Shown here: in pieces, positions 42,395-53,129 of the stretch
Layout of the letters: each line of letters starts with the position of its first letter
Numbering within the stretch: the stretch's first letter is position 1
NCBI GenBank assembly: GCA_956465555.1
Contig: OY101119.1
Coordinates: 1-64,000 of the forward strand
Length of the DNA stretch: 64,000 nt
Source: Nitzschia sp. pyKryTriq1
Lineage: Eukaryota > Bacillariophyta > Bacillariophyceae > Bacillariales > Bacillariaceae
Direction: 5' to 3'
The notes under the pieces: model-generated
Databases searched by the model: none
What the model was told of the DNA's origin: nothing
What the model saw: the letters and a program-made list of their open reading frames with translations, nothing else
Translations under genes and position numbers: made by a program

Positions 42395-43053
42395 GGCCAT
42401 GTGACTTGGACCGTATATCCGGGAGGAGTGACATGGGCCGCCGTGACGATATAAATACTAGTAGTAGTATCATTATCATTATTATCATCATCGCCATCGT
42501 CCTCCTCATCATTTTCATTTTCATTTTCATTCGCAGCATCATCATTCGTATTCTTATTATTCTGCGAGGACAACCAGAATGATGACAATACAAATCCCGA
42601 TCCACGTGCCGTCATGTTGCGGACACCCTTGGGTGATACCAAGACGACATGTGGTTGTACCATTTCGGCAATTTGCACGCCCAATGTTGGTTCTGCTGCT
42701 GGTTCTGCTGTTGGTTCTGCTGTTGGTGACATCATCATCATCGTCATCATCGTGGAATCGAACAATGATGGATCATTGCTGCTGCTGCTGCTGCTGCTAC
42801 TACTTGTACTCATGAATGCTGGCGAAGAGGATCTTCTTGTTCTTCCTGAATACGACGACGACGACGAGGGATGCCTCGGAAGAAGAAGCATCGTCCAAGC
42901 ATGGCAGCACCTACTACTACTACTAGTAGTAGAAGAAGAAGAGATACATGGGAGTAGCACCAGCAGTAGCACCAGCAGCGAACAAATCAGCCGCCCGAGG
43001 AGTCGTCTACTGAGTCGACCTATGACAGAAACGGTAGTAGATATCATGATCAT
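41347..43053 (-). CDS. Trypsin-like (HtrA-type) protease fused to a ClpS-like domain
   Basis: 568 residues, ATG at 43051-43053, single exon. N-terminus: signal-like hydrophobic run (CSLLVLLLVLLPC, 24-36), then CCHA-W at 49-53 and a Ser/Arg-rich stretch. This layout suits a secreted protein, or a diatom plastid protein where an aromatic residue follows the signal cleavage site. Protease domain about 125-440: YIVTAAHV with His207, STLDLALLHV with Asp258, SGGMSGGPLVDALGHVVG with Ser401, the S1C/HtrA-like triad. No PDZ domain is seen. Residues 479-551 read as ClpS: IVWLYNDPMNKKERVASIL, then DAEQVMMQAHTTGRGMVGNY. They keep the Asn-Asp pair, the Met and the His that form the N-degron pocket in ClpS. 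Normal ClpS is a free adaptor of ClpAP/ClpC. Here the adaptor fold is tied to a different protease. Acidic, Asn and Ser/Thr runs separate the parts. Confidence 0.75.
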
Positions 43054-43741
43054 GGCGGTGATGCTGCTGCTGTTCTTGTTCTTCTTCGTTTGTTTGACCG
43101 CAGCAATCGATGGTCGTTGTTATTCTTATTATTATTATTATTATTATTTGTGAGTAGAATAATCATGTGTGGGTTTCGCCGAGAATTCTTGATGATGATG
43201 ATGATGATGCCTGAAGATCGGAATGGAGACGATTCCTTCTTCGCGGACGTGATGCTGGTGATGGTGTGTGAGGATCAGTAGTTTGTTGAAGGATATGGCA
43301 GCATATCATCTTTCTTCTTCTTCGTGTTTCAAACACCCGCCTGTACTACCGGTACTACCGTACTATGTGTCGCTGACGCACACCCGCCCATGCAGTCATG
43401 TGTGACATTGGTACCGGTATGGTCTGACCATGGTACAGATGATTCTACATTCTACACAGATGATATGATGATTGATTCGAATAGTGAGCAGAGGCAGGCG
43501 TTACAATGGATGGAGGAGGCCCTATTATTGCAATGATGTTGTTGTATTTGAAAGAGGCCTAACACATACAGGCTCTTATTGTCGTTGACCCGATGCCTTG
43601 TCAAATGCCCTTTGACAAGCAAGGATCTTTTCTGAATATGGTTCCGAAGAAAAATAAATAAGCAAGAATTACTACTACTACTAGTAGCGAAGCAAAAGCA
43701 ACGCCACAAAACAAAACGCGAATTCGACACGCGCGCGCACC
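43054..43741. other. Spacer left of the LTR fossil
   Basis: Promoter region of the protease gene on its left side (TTA repeats 43115-43150, GAT repeats 43190-43210). Towards 43741 there is unique sequence with an ACCGGT cluster near 43350-43425. No gene is seen. Confidence 0.4.
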
Positions 43742-43990
43742 TGTTGCGAAGTCTCTAGTCTAATAAGTCGTACGATATGTCCTACGAATCTCTCGTTTTC
43801 CAAATTATGACTATTTTAGATGTCTACTTTCTGCTGCTTCTTTCACTTTCCAGACCCGCACTTTAGGTCGTGTTTCGGAGTATAAATCGTGTTTAGATCG
43901 GAGTGTAGTTCGTGTTTAGGTCGGAGTATAATTCGTGCTTCTTGGTCTGTCTAGTTCATCGATATAGTCTAGTAGATGTCGATCTCGTAT
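43742..43990 (-). repeat. LTR, left copy (3' LTR on the minus strand)
   Basis: 249 bases from TGTTGCGAAG to GATCTCGTAT. Inside are three near-copies of a 'cgtgttt-g-tcggagt-ta' word of about 25 bases, perhaps promoter elements. The sequence equals the right copy by eye over its full length. Confidence 0.85.
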
Positions 43991-44205
43991 CAACTTCAAC
44001 CTTTTCCCACCTCAAGCAGAGTCGAAAACTGCGCTTAACTGTTGTTGAGTAGAATAAACGAAGGAGAACCACCTCCTACATCAAAGTATCGCGAAGTAGG
44101 ACGCGATTCAACAAGTACCCACGTGGATTTAAGCCCCCACGCCCGGTAACGGCAAAAGGCTATCGTCGTGCGGCCGGCGGGATATCGAGTTCTTCGACCC
44201 TGCAT

Positions 44206-44765
44206 TTGGAGATAGTAGGCGATAACCTAGCAGTAGTGGTAAATACCACCTTGCCTTCTTCGCAGCTTAAGAAGAAACATCAAGCGTGCAACTACCACCG
44301 TGTACGCGAAGCAATTGCCAGCGGATACTTGACCTTTGGGCATATAGATACCAAGCTCAATGTAGCAGATGTATGCACCAAGCCCTTAAATGGAACAGAC
44401 TTCCATCGCCTTCTTGATCAGTACCTGTTCCGTAAGCCTGATGCACTTTTACAAGCTACCGGAAGATCGTCTACTGATAGCAACTAAGAAGACACAACTA
44501 CTTCCGCCATTAAGGGGAGTATTAGAACAGAATAGTAGAAGTACGTACTGTTCAACCGTTACATGTTGTATAATAGTAATGACGTACGATGTTGTGTACG
44601 TCCGTATATGTTCGACAAGGTTTGATGACGACTGGCGTATGACGTCATCAGTATGTCCTTCTGTCCTGATCGAGGAAATCACGCGCTGAACCACGCGCAC
44701 GTTCGAGCACTCCCAGCCACGAGCGCCCGAGCGAAATTACATGTTCTAGCGTCCCACTTACTGAT
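44206..44765 (+). mobile_element. 3' end of a second Copia element, inverted inside the first
   Basis: 44206-44487 encodes the C-terminal part of a Copia RNase H (LEIVGDNLAVVVNTTLPSSQ, ...ADVCTKPLNG). It is followed by a polypurine tract, 'aaggggagtattag' near 44511, and what is probably the beginning of a different LTR running to about 44765. It lies in the opposite orientation to the surrounding gag and is only a fragment. Confidence 0.7.
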
Positions 44766-44989
44766 GTGGCTAGATCAGATACTAGATCAAGTACTAGGAC
44801 CTACATCCTTTTAGTTCCCAGTAGGAATGAAGAGATGCATATCCTGAGTCAGTACCAACGAGGTGGCAAGATGAAAAACAGTAGAATCCTGTGGATTTAC
44901 TACTGGGAAATGCAATTGCAATTACTACTGGAAGTTTTTCTGGAAAATCAAGAGTAGCAAAATAGACAATAAAAATAGGCTCACAATTA

Positions 44990-46429
44990 TCAGAAAACCA
45001 AATCTGTTTCAATTCTGTTACAATAAGAGTGGTCGCTTTTTGACGAATGGTTCATGTTGTAGTAGTTAAAGAGTGATAGACGTGGATCAACTGGTTTCTT
45101 TTTGACGTAGGTCGTTTTTATGATCTCTTTGGGTGACGATTCGGAAGTTTGGTTAGAAAAGATCTTGTTTTGGTAGTGTACTTCTTCTTGAAAGTTTGGA
45201 TACGTCGCCTCCAAACTTTGGAAAATATTCGGCCGTCTTGCACCGTCTGTGTGTGCTCCGGTGCGGTCCGGTGACGTCGCGTCATCGGTTTTGGTTCGGA
45301 TGTTCTGTTCGCTTGTCCGAACATTTTGTGTCTGTCCGCGACCGTCCTTTGGGCCTGATTTCGATGCGTCATCATCCACGTCATCAATTTCCATCTGCTC
45401 GCGTCTGTCCGTCTGTTCTTCTTGGGCCTTCTTTGGGCCTGCTTTTGGTACGTCATCAATTTCCATACGTGCATCGATCCTTTCCGGATCTTGTTCGGTT
45501 GTGTGCTCTAGTTTCATTATTTTCAGTTTCTGCTCATTTTCTTCATTATTTCCCTCATTGTCCTGTCGGCAGTTCGTTGCCATGTGCCCCACTTTGCCGC
45601 ACTTGCGACACTTTCCTTTGAATTTCTTGTGCGAGGTGGCGAACAGCGCCGTGTCGCTCGCACTTCCGTTGTATTGTCTCTTATTTTCGTTATTGCGGTA
45701 TCGTTGGTACCGAATACTTAACATCTCGATGACTTTACTTAATGTCATCGAGTGTTCCGTGCTTTCTTCGTTGCTCGCTAATTTTTGATATTCCGTCATC
45801 TCGATTACGTCCCCGTACACTTTACTGGGGATCGTGTTGAGAATTTGCGTAACCAGAGCGTCGTCGTCAATCATTTGTCCGCCGGCCTCTGCGATTCTGT
45901 AGCGAAGGTCGTCTAGCTTCGCGATATAGGATTCGGGGTCTTCGTCTACCCCGCACGTCTTGCCGTAATACTGCTTTAGCAGTTCGGAACGCGCCATCGC
46001 GTTCCTCGGCTCGTATTTCTCTACGAGTTTCTTCCAGGCTTCTCGCGCATTTCCGCGCCCATTTTTGCGGTCATTTGACCATTTAACTATGTTGAACGCA
46101 GCCTTCCCTTCGGCTGTCTTCGTATTCATTGACAAAAGTAGGTCTGAGTACGCTACGTCATTGTACTTGACGTTGAGCGCGACCTCTTTTTGAATGTCTT
46201 CAGGCACGTTTCCGTCCTCGTCTCGATACTCATCGAGGTCCAACTTCAGGTCGGACGAATCGATGAATATCTTGCGTCCTGACTTGCTCGATCGTGCACG
46301 AGCAAGGTACTTCTCTTTCCAGGTCGGCCAATCGGTGGCCTTACCTTCAAAAAGGAGTACATAGATCCTTGTTTCCTTGTTGGTCGAAAATTCGTCGGTC
46401 TCGGCGTCGAATAGCGCCGTGTTCGTCAT
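44990..46429 (-). CDS. Copia gag-like polyprotein of the fossil
   Basis: A 479-codon frame starting at 46427-46429. The N-terminal half is the Copia gag (UBN2/DUF4219-type) region: GKATDWPTWKEKYLARARS and NAREAWKKLVEKYEP. A CCHC zinc knuckle CRKCGKVGHMATNC follows at about 275-288. The C-terminal third is polar, with two copies of MEIDDV linked to SGPK/AGPK. Gag packages the element RNA in virus-like particles. The frame looks whole, but the element lacks its own pol. Confidence 0.8.
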   Translation of the reverse strand: MTNTALFDAETDEFSTNKETRIYVLLFEGKATDWPTWKEKYLARARSSKSGRKIFIDSSDLKLDLDEYRDEDGNVPEDIQKEVALNVKYNDVAYSDLLLSMNTKTAEGKAAFNIVKWSNDRKNGRGNAREAWKKLVEKYEPRNAMARSELLKQYYGKTCGVDEDPESYIAKLDDLRYRIAEAGGQMIDDDALVTQILNTIPSKVYGDVIEMTEYQKLASNEESTEHSMTLSKVIEMLSIRYQRYRNNENKRQYNGSASDTALFATSHKKFKGKCRKCGKVGHMATNCRQDNEGNNEENEQKLKIMKLEHTTEQDPERIDARMEIDDVPKAGPKKAQEEQTDRREQMEIDDVDDDASKSGPKDGRGQTQNVRTSEQNIRTKTDDATSPDRTGAHTDGARRPNIFQSLEATYPNFQEEVHYQNKIFSNQTSESSPKEIIKTTYVKKKPVDPRLSLFNYYNMNHSSKSDHSYCNRIETDLVF

Positions 46430-46552
46430 TTTCCTTTCGTGTTCGTTTACGTTTGTTCCAGCTAGACTTACGGTAAGTGATCGATAATTTGGGCTAGCAG
46501 AAAGTAACGATTCGGTGTACTAGTAAGCTTCAGGCTTTAGTACTGTACAGTA

Positions 46553-46801
46553 TGTTGCGAAGTCTCTAGTCTAATAAGTCGTACGATATGTCCTACGAAT
46601 CTCTCGTTTTCCAAATTATGACTATTTTAGATGTCTACTTTCTGCTGCTTCTTTCACTTTCCAGACCCGCACTTTAGGTCGTGTTTCGGAGTATAAATCG
46701 TGTTTAGATCGGAGTGTAGTTCGTGTTTAGGTCGGAGTATAATTCGTGCTTCTTGGTCTGTCTAGTTCATCGATATAGTCTAGTAGATGTCGATCTCGTA
46801 T
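46553..46801 (-). repeat. LTR, right copy (5' LTR on the minus strand)
   Basis: Same 249 bases as the left copy, identical by eye. The outer flank continues with 'ttgtttgagtaacg', unlike the flank of the left copy. Confidence 0.85.
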
Positions 46802-47033
46802 TGTTTGAGTAACGAGTCGAGTCACGACGTCTGTACGTCGTTCGATGTACGTCACAATCAATGATTCTCAACACGCACCCGCATCACACAAAAATCTCAT
46901 CGCGCGCATCTCGCACTTTTTTTATTATTATTTGGATCTTCTTCTTCGTCGTCGTCGTCTTCTTCTTCTTCTCCACATCCTTCATCCTTCATCCTTGTTG
47001 ACATAGTAATATCGATACACTGGTACAGTTAGT
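46802..47033. promoter_or_regulatory. Promoter region of the secreted Cys-rich protein
   Basis: Follows the LTR directly. Contains two 'acgtcgt/gacgtac'-like words near 46825-46855 and a TTC/CGT triplet stretch at 46930-46975. The recent LTR insertion lies about 230 bases from the start codon, so it may affect this gene (inference). Confidence 0.35.
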
Positions 47034-47856
47034 ATGTTTCGTCTTTCCTTTTTGATCTTGACTACTACTACGGCGTTGTTGGCCGTTGCCGCCGCCGCCA
47101 CCACAGAAGCAGCAGCAGCAGCAGCAGCAGCAGAACAAGGCGAAGTTCTTCTCCATTTCTTGGCACCTCATCCCCTCGCCGGCTTGCCAGTAGTAGTAGT
47201 CAATGATGCCAACACGGTCGCCGCCGCCGACATGTTGGGTCATTACGGCAAACCTCCGGATGCTTGCGAAGGAGATGAAAAGGCCTTTCAAATCTCGGGA
47301 ATTCCAGGAATGGTACGTAATAATAATATGGTTGGGATGATGTCCGCGGAAGAAGAAGCCGCATAGCAGCAGCAGCAGCAGCGGTAGAAAGACGACATTT
47401 TTTTGCGTTGCGTGCTCCGGTCGCTTTCTTTCTTTCTTTCTTTCTTTCTTTATTCTATTATGCGACTTGACTGCCTAACTGACTCATTCTATCATGCGCT
47501 GCGTTTCCATTCATGATGTTGATTCCTATTCCTATTCCTATTTTTAGGTTTGCGCTCCCACTTGCACTGCTGCCGGAGGATGCCCGACCGATCTTCCCGA
47601 CGGTGTCACGGCCCGTCCCCAGTGTGCCTTGGAGAATCGCTCCACCGGAGACAAGTATTGTGTCTTGATTTGTAATGCTGCTGCTGATGCTGCTGACATT
47701 GCTGAAATTGCTGCTGATGCGAATTTGCGTGGCAACAACAACAACAACCACAACAATCCTGCCAATGGCGGCGACCGCCTGACCGATGGTGCTTGTGGAG
47801 ATGCGACTTGTCAAATGGTCCAAGCTGGACTTGGAATCTGCACCTACGATGTCTAG
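47034..47856 (+). CDS. Secreted cysteine-rich protein, two exons
   Basis: Exon 1 47034-47312 and exon 2 47548-47856, joined GT-AG on a codon boundary, give 195 residues. Signal peptide 1-21 (MFRLSFLILTTTTALLAVAA), then an Ala run. The mature part includes VLLHFLAPHPLAGLPVVVV and a Cys-rich C-terminal half: CAPTCTAAGGCPTDLPDG, PQCALENRSTGDKYCVLICN and CGDATCQMVQAGLGICTYDV. I count eleven Cys in the mature chain, nine of them in exon 2. The 'CAP-C---GGCP-D-P-G....G-KYC-L-C' pattern is one I know from diatom extracellular proteins of unknown role. The 235-base intron contains a TTTC run and a segment copied again downstream of the gene. Confidence 0.8.
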
Positions 47857-48006
47857 ATAGCTAGCTAGCTAGTTAGCTAGTAGTAGCAGAAGTGCAAATC
47901 ACAAATCATACTGGACTGGACTAACTGACTCATTCTATCATGCGCTGCGTTCTCATTGTGGATGACGATGATGATGATGATGATGATTCCTATTCCTATT
48001 TTTAGC
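47469..48006. repeat. Intron segment duplicated downstream of the gene
   Basis: 'aactgactcattctatcatg' followed by cgctgcgtt, and 'tgattcctattcctattttt' with AG, occur at 47479-47547 (the end of the intron, including its acceptor) and again at 47929-48006, after the stop codon. The second copy carries a GAT run in place of the unique middle. Confidence 0.75.
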
Positions 48007-48225
48007 TAGCTCTTGTACAAGTAGAGTACTAGGTTCAATCGGCACCTTCGTCTTCTTCTTCTTCTTACTACTACTACTACTACTACTACCAGTAGAGTAG
48101 AGAGTAGATCCTCACGCTCAGCCGCAGGCTCTAGCCGTACTCTATCCCGAGACACGCTGCCGCCTCCTCCTTCACCATGGCGGTAAGTGTTGTTGTTATT
48201 GTTGTTGTCATTGTTGTTGTCACCG
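47857..48225. other. Convergent spacer
   Basis: Contains an AGCT/TAGC run (47858-47880), the downstream copy of the intron segment, and CTA triplets at 48067-48092. No gene is seen. Confidence 0.5.
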
Positions 48226-48663
48226 CTATTGGACACACTTGCCACTACTACTACCGCCATCACTGCTGCTGCTGCTGCTGCTGCTGCTTTTGTTGATGGA
48301 TGCCGGATCCGAACCAATGATGCTGCTGCTGCTGCTGCTGCTGCCAATACTACTATTTTCATCGTCTTCATCTTCATCTTTGTCGTCTTTGTCTTCGTCT
48401 TCGTCATGATGATGATGATGATGATGATGATGATCTTTTTCTTGTTGACTCTCATGATGATGATGAAGATTGTTTGGATGACTCAATGAAGATGATGCTG
48501 CCGAAGAAGAATACTTCATAATCATGATGCCCCCCGATGGTGGTGGTCGTCGTGATGAAGAAGGTCGTGATGATGAGGATTCGTCATCCTCACGATGAAT
48601 AGTAGCTGTCGCAGCAGCCCGTCGGGATCGTACCGGACGACGACCTGATGCTGATGCAGAATA

Positions 48664-48694
<31 letters not shown>

Positions 48695-50595
48695 CCATTT
48701 TGCATCCTTTGCTGTTGTGGTTGTTGGTGTCGTTTCCGAGCGGCCAAATAGGTAGGATATAGGTAGACACAAAAATTGGGCAATCCTTGCATGGGTGTCG
48801 CCATGGCAGCCAAGAGCAATATAGCATAGTACACCACGGTAGTAGTAGTAGTAGGAGGACGATGATGACCATCAATCGTTTGTATGATTCGAACAATCGT
48901 AATGGGAATCCATGTACAGTAAAAGACACATGCATATCGAAAACATTGCATGGCGACTTGACGACGTCGTTTGGAAAATTGTAAATGAGGATCTTTTGGG
49001 TGGTTTACTGCTGGTTGCTGATGTTGCTGTTGCTGTTGCTGTTGCTTGGGTCGTTTCTGGAGACGATGAGCCGCAAAGACTAATAATTGAGAAGCATTGA
49101 GAGACGAAAATAACCGAGAGGAGGAATTGTTCTGTTGCTCCTGCTGAGAGGTGAGTGCGGCTCCTTCTTCTTCTTCGTCGGGACTGGTGGTACCACCACC
49201 ACCAACGGCAGTAGTGAAAGAGACATCATCCTTCATTCTTCTTTGGTCTTTGTCCGGGTCGTCATATCCGTAGTCGACCACGACAGTACGATTCTCGTGA
49301 TGCTGTTGCTGTTGCTGCTGTGGCGGATCGTGCGAGTAGGAGCAAGAACGCTTGTTGGCACTATCATCATCATCATCATCATCATCCAATTCCTTCTTCT
49401 TGTTGTTGTTGTTGTTGTTGTTTTGTGCTGGATCATGATGATGATGATGATGATGATTGGTTGATGATGATGGCAAGACTGTGGTGGCGGAATCATCGTT
49501 CATAGAAAACGCCGAATGTTCTTGCTGTTTACCACCACTTGGAGGATCCGCGTTTGCAGGACCAGAACCAGCACCAGCACCGTAGTAGTAGTCTTCTTCT
49601 TCTCGAGTAGGACTTTGTTTCGTAGTAGTGTATCGTTCGGATTTCAAAGTAATTTTTCGGACATGAAAAAATACGAGAAGTAAATGAATGGACACTATCC
49701 AAATCGCCAACCAAAGAGGTCCATAGAAAAAGGCCCATCGATAGACATTGGCATGATTGGTCACCATGCTGTCAACACCATCACCATCATTATCATCATC
49801 GTTGGGAGCAATCCAACACCATAAATTGGCCGAATGGAACAAATCCAAAAACAGTCCTGCGACGGCCGTACTGGTCGCCCATACCAAGGGTATAGCATGA
49901 AGCCAAGGTTCAATCGTTTGCAATTGTTCTTCCTTCCACGAATATCGAATGACCAACAGATAGTAGATGGATAACGAAACATTGTAGAGGGGCGATGAAA
50001 TTCCAAATTGTGTAAAAAAACCTTGAAAGGTACAGGTCGTGACATTGCCCGATGCCCATAAAATGCCGGTACTTTCTGGAATGGGCCACGTCGAGAGTGC
50101 CAACCACAAACTGCTGCTCACGTCGGCGGCCGCCATGCCCAATAATAATCGATGATAGACCTTCTGATTGCGTCGTCTGGTACTGCTGTTATTATTATTA
50201 TTATTAGTAGTAGTAGTAGGATGATGATGATGGTGATGGCGATGATGCCTTGTTGCGTCTCTGCCTCCTTTTCTTCTCCGTTTCAATAACAACACGATGA
50301 TGCAAACGGATGACGCCAGAGAAGCCGTTCCTGTTATTTTGGGCATGACAGCCAGGGCCTTTTGCTGGCCCAACGAAAGGGACATGATGCTGCTGGTGGT
50401 GGTGGTGCTGTTCTTACTACTACTAGTACTGTATGTTGGCGTTCGAATGCTACTACTAGCTAGTAGTACAATAATATGCTGATGTTCTTCTTGTTCTTCT
50501 AAAACATTGGAGATGATAATAATATATTCTGTGAACGACGTGATTGAAGTGCGCTCTATCTGCTGATGCATGTGAATAATGCATGCATGCTGCAT
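48226..50595 (-). CDS. Seven-helix GPCR, cAMP-receptor-like
   Basis: The open frame gives 789 residues from 50595. I favour the ATG at 50383-50385 (MSLSLGQQKALAVMPK, residue 71), which leaves 719, because the upstream part is low quality. Helices: TM1 ITGTASLASSVCIIVLLL; TM2 YHRLLLGMAAADVSSSLWLA; TM3 after the conserved CTFQGFFTQFG (SPLYNVSLSIYYLLVI); TM4 WLHAIPLVWATSTAVAGLFL; an extracellular NLWCWIAP; TM5 WAFFYGPLWLAIWIVSIHLL; TM6 CFRYACVFYCTWIPITIVRI; TM7 YAILLLAAMATPMQGLPNFC. The Cys in loop 1 and the WCWI motif are marks of the Dictyostelium cAR/CRL family. The third cytoplasmic loop carries a very long His/Asn/Gln/Ser insert. The C-tail is basic, then Ala, His and Asp/Glu runs. Plasma-membrane signalling is expected; the ligand is unknown. 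Confidence 0.85.
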
Positions 50596-51215
50596 TCATC
50601 TCAAAAGCAAGAAATTGCGTGAAAGCAGAACGGATACTGTACCACATCGCGTGCGTACGTCGTCCGGAACAACTAGTAGATTCTTGACCCGACCGCGTCG
50701 CGAGGCTACTACAGTACTACTACTACCGGTAGTAGTACGAGTACTAATAGCTAGTAGTAGAGCTACCGGTAGCTCTCGTCCCCACCTCTTCTCTACTACT
50801 AGCAGCTAGTAGCTAGTATATTTTTTGCCACGTCGTCAAATGTCCTTTTTTCTTGATCAAGAAGCCGTGGACGACGACGACTACTATTATTCTTTGGGAA
50901 AGCTGGCAAGCCAAGGTCCTCGCTTTGCCCAACAACAAGAGCTTTGTTGGGCGTAATAATAATAGTAATAATAATAATAATAATAATAGATAGTCGACGA
51001 TAAAAAACATGTACATGCATGCTGCTTCTTTGTCTACCAACAAGAAGGAAGTAGCACTTTCTTACTGCAAGTATCATAGTTGAAATATGTTGTTTACAAT
51101 ATTCAAGAAAACGAGCTACTCTACTAGTAGTACTAGAGATCGATAGATAATAGACGCCGGCATGGTATCATGGATGTTTTGTTTTCTGAAACAAGTAGTT
51201 TGTGCTCGCTCCCTA
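50596..51215. other. Spacer with CTA/TAG and TAA repeats
   Basis: 50700-50820 is CTA/TAG-rich with ACCGGTAG palindromes. 50954-50990 is a TAA run. The remaining sequence has no convincing gene. Confidence 0.5.
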
Positions 51216-51419
51216 CTATTCACTGGCACTCGGCTGCTGCTGCTGCTGCTGCTGCTGGCCCTGGCCTTGATGGTTGGCGTTGTTGTTGTTGTTGTTGTTG
51301 TTGTTGTTATTATTGCTTGGACTAGTAGTACCGCGCCCTGGTCGTGCTTTACCCTTGCGTCCTCCTCGCCCACGTCCTGGTCCACCACGGCCTCCACCCC
51401 TACCACCCGTGTTCTTGGA

Positions 51420-51450
<31 letters not shown>

Positions 51451-53129
51451 CGAGGAGACGGGGTGGTTGGATTGGTAGTAGTAGTAGTAGTAGTAGTAGT
51501 AGTACCGGAAGGAGAAGACGAAGGACTTCCACCTACAGTCGTAGCAGCAGCAGTAGCGGTAGTTCCTTCCGCTCCACCACCCGACTCTGCCTTGGACGGC
51601 GTCGTCGTCGTTGTTGTTGAGGATGATGGCGAAGCAGCACCACCATTTTGTTGTTGTTGTTGCTGTTGTTGTTCGGCCCATTTGGTCAAGATGGCATGAG
51701 CATTTTGAACTTGAGCTTCAGTCGATCCCAAAATGGTTAACATCCAAAAGGAGGATGTCGATGATGATGCAGATGAAGAAGCAGCAGAAGCGTTCTTCTC
51801 TTGATCGACAACAACACCAGCAGCAATATTGGCATTGCCAGCTACTTTTTTCTTCTTGATGAGAGTATCCGTTTTACGACCGACACTTCGTAGTTTCGTT
51901 TGACTCGGCAATTGTGTGACTGTCAATTGGGCTTGATGAGAATACGCCGACGATGACGACGACGAAGAAGCGGTAGACTGTTGCCGTTGTTGTTGTGCGC
52001 TCGGTTGAGTGGGCGTTGTCGAATGACTGGCCTGAGAAGTGCTAGTACTACTACTAGCAGCAGTAGCAGTGGGAGTATTGGTGGTGTTGTTATTTCCCGT
52101 CGTCTTGATTCCCTTTTTAGGAGTGGTAGTAGTAGTAGTCGATGTCGGTGCTGCTGTCGGTGCTGTTGTCGTGTTGTTGTTGTTTTGATCTTGTTGAAGT
52201 AAAATATCACAGATACTTTTCAAACACAATGCACAATTCGACAGGGGTCCTTCCAGTTGCAAGACATCCAATTTCAATTCTTTCGGTGGTACCCAAATCC
52301 GACAATTCGATTGGGCCGAAGTATGTTGCAAGGTCCAACCACGTTTCCCCACAATCGAAGCATGTCTTTGTCGTCCAAGTGGAACATCAATAATCGAATC
52401 TTGAATAGTAGTAGTAGCAGTAGTATTCATAGTACTGCTGGTGCCACTGCCGCCACCACCGCCGCCGCCGCCGCAGAGTCCTGCCAGTTTATTGGCAACC
52501 GTCCAGGCCGCCACTGGATCCGCCCGAATCACCACTGGAGTCCAATTGGGATCTGAAAAGTCCAAAGGAGTGTAGGTAAAGGGAACACTACTACTGGCAG
52601 GATTGGCTGCTGCTGCTGATGGTGCTGATGGTGTTGTCGGCGTAGTAGGAATTGTGGCGGGATCCACTGAAGTATTGATCAGCAAGGAGGAAGAAGTGGA
52701 GGAGGACGCATCTGCTCCGGCTTTGGCAGGAGACTCCAGTCCGCCAGTGCCAATGGTACTACTGCTGCTACTACTACTAGTCGTATGTCCTACGATACTG
52801 ACTCGGACCGGAGGAGCATTAGGCAACTGGGCTTGTTTTTGAATGGATGCAATGGTGGCGCCCCGGCGTCCAATCACGGCACCGACACACATGGTGGGAA
52901 TGTACATGGTGATGGTCATTTGAGCGACGGGAAGTTGCGACAACCATTCCCAACTACTGCTGCTGCTGCTGCCGCTGCTTTTTTTAGTGCTGGGAGTAGT
53001 AGGGGTAGTGGTAGTGGTGGTGGTAGTGGCTGTGGTTGTGGATACCTCCAAGGATGGAGAAGAAGCAGACGCCGGGGGCGGGGGCGGCGGAGAGGAGACC
53101 GCCGTGCTTGCGGTTACGGCAGCCACCAT
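51216..53129 (-). CDS. KH-domain RNA-binding protein
   Basis: 637 residues, ATG at 53127-53129. KH1 about 70-120: MTITMYIPTMCVGAVIGRRG with GRRG loop at 87-90, then ATIASIQKQAQ. KH2 about 245-310: IDVPLGRQRHASIVGKRGWT with the GKRG loop, then SNCRIWVPPKELKLDVLQLE. A weaker third KH-like part begins near 400 (AQLTVTQLPSQTKLRSVGRK). A Thr/Gly linker runs between them. The C-terminus is an RGG-like tail (TGGRGGGRGGPGRGRGGRKG) plus Asn and Gln runs. KH plus RGG points to binding of single-stranded RNA in splicing, mRNA control or granules. The Gln/Asn tracts could drive condensation. It is similar in layout to vigilin/HNRNPK-type proteins but not assignable to one. Confidence 0.82.

Larger units (their letters stand above)
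43742..46801 (-). mobile_element. Copia-type LTR element fossil (non-autonomous, composite)
   Basis: Two 249-base direct repeats bound a 2.56-kb interior. Read on the minus strand the order is 5' LTR (46801-46553), a gag frame (46429-44990), a foreign plus-strand insert (about 44206-44765) and a purine-rich tract (near 44000-44010) before the 3' LTR (43990-43742). No pol region of its own is seen, so it could not move without help. The LTRs look identical, which suggests a recent insertion or gene conversion. I do not see a matching target-site duplication at the outer edges. Family: Ty1/Copia, in the style of diatom CoDi elements (inference). Confidence 0.8.

Noticed and set aside
51274-51699. 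Leu/Pro/Val-rich plus-strand frame
   Set aside because: It is the antisense of the RGG and Gln/Asn tracts of the KH protein.
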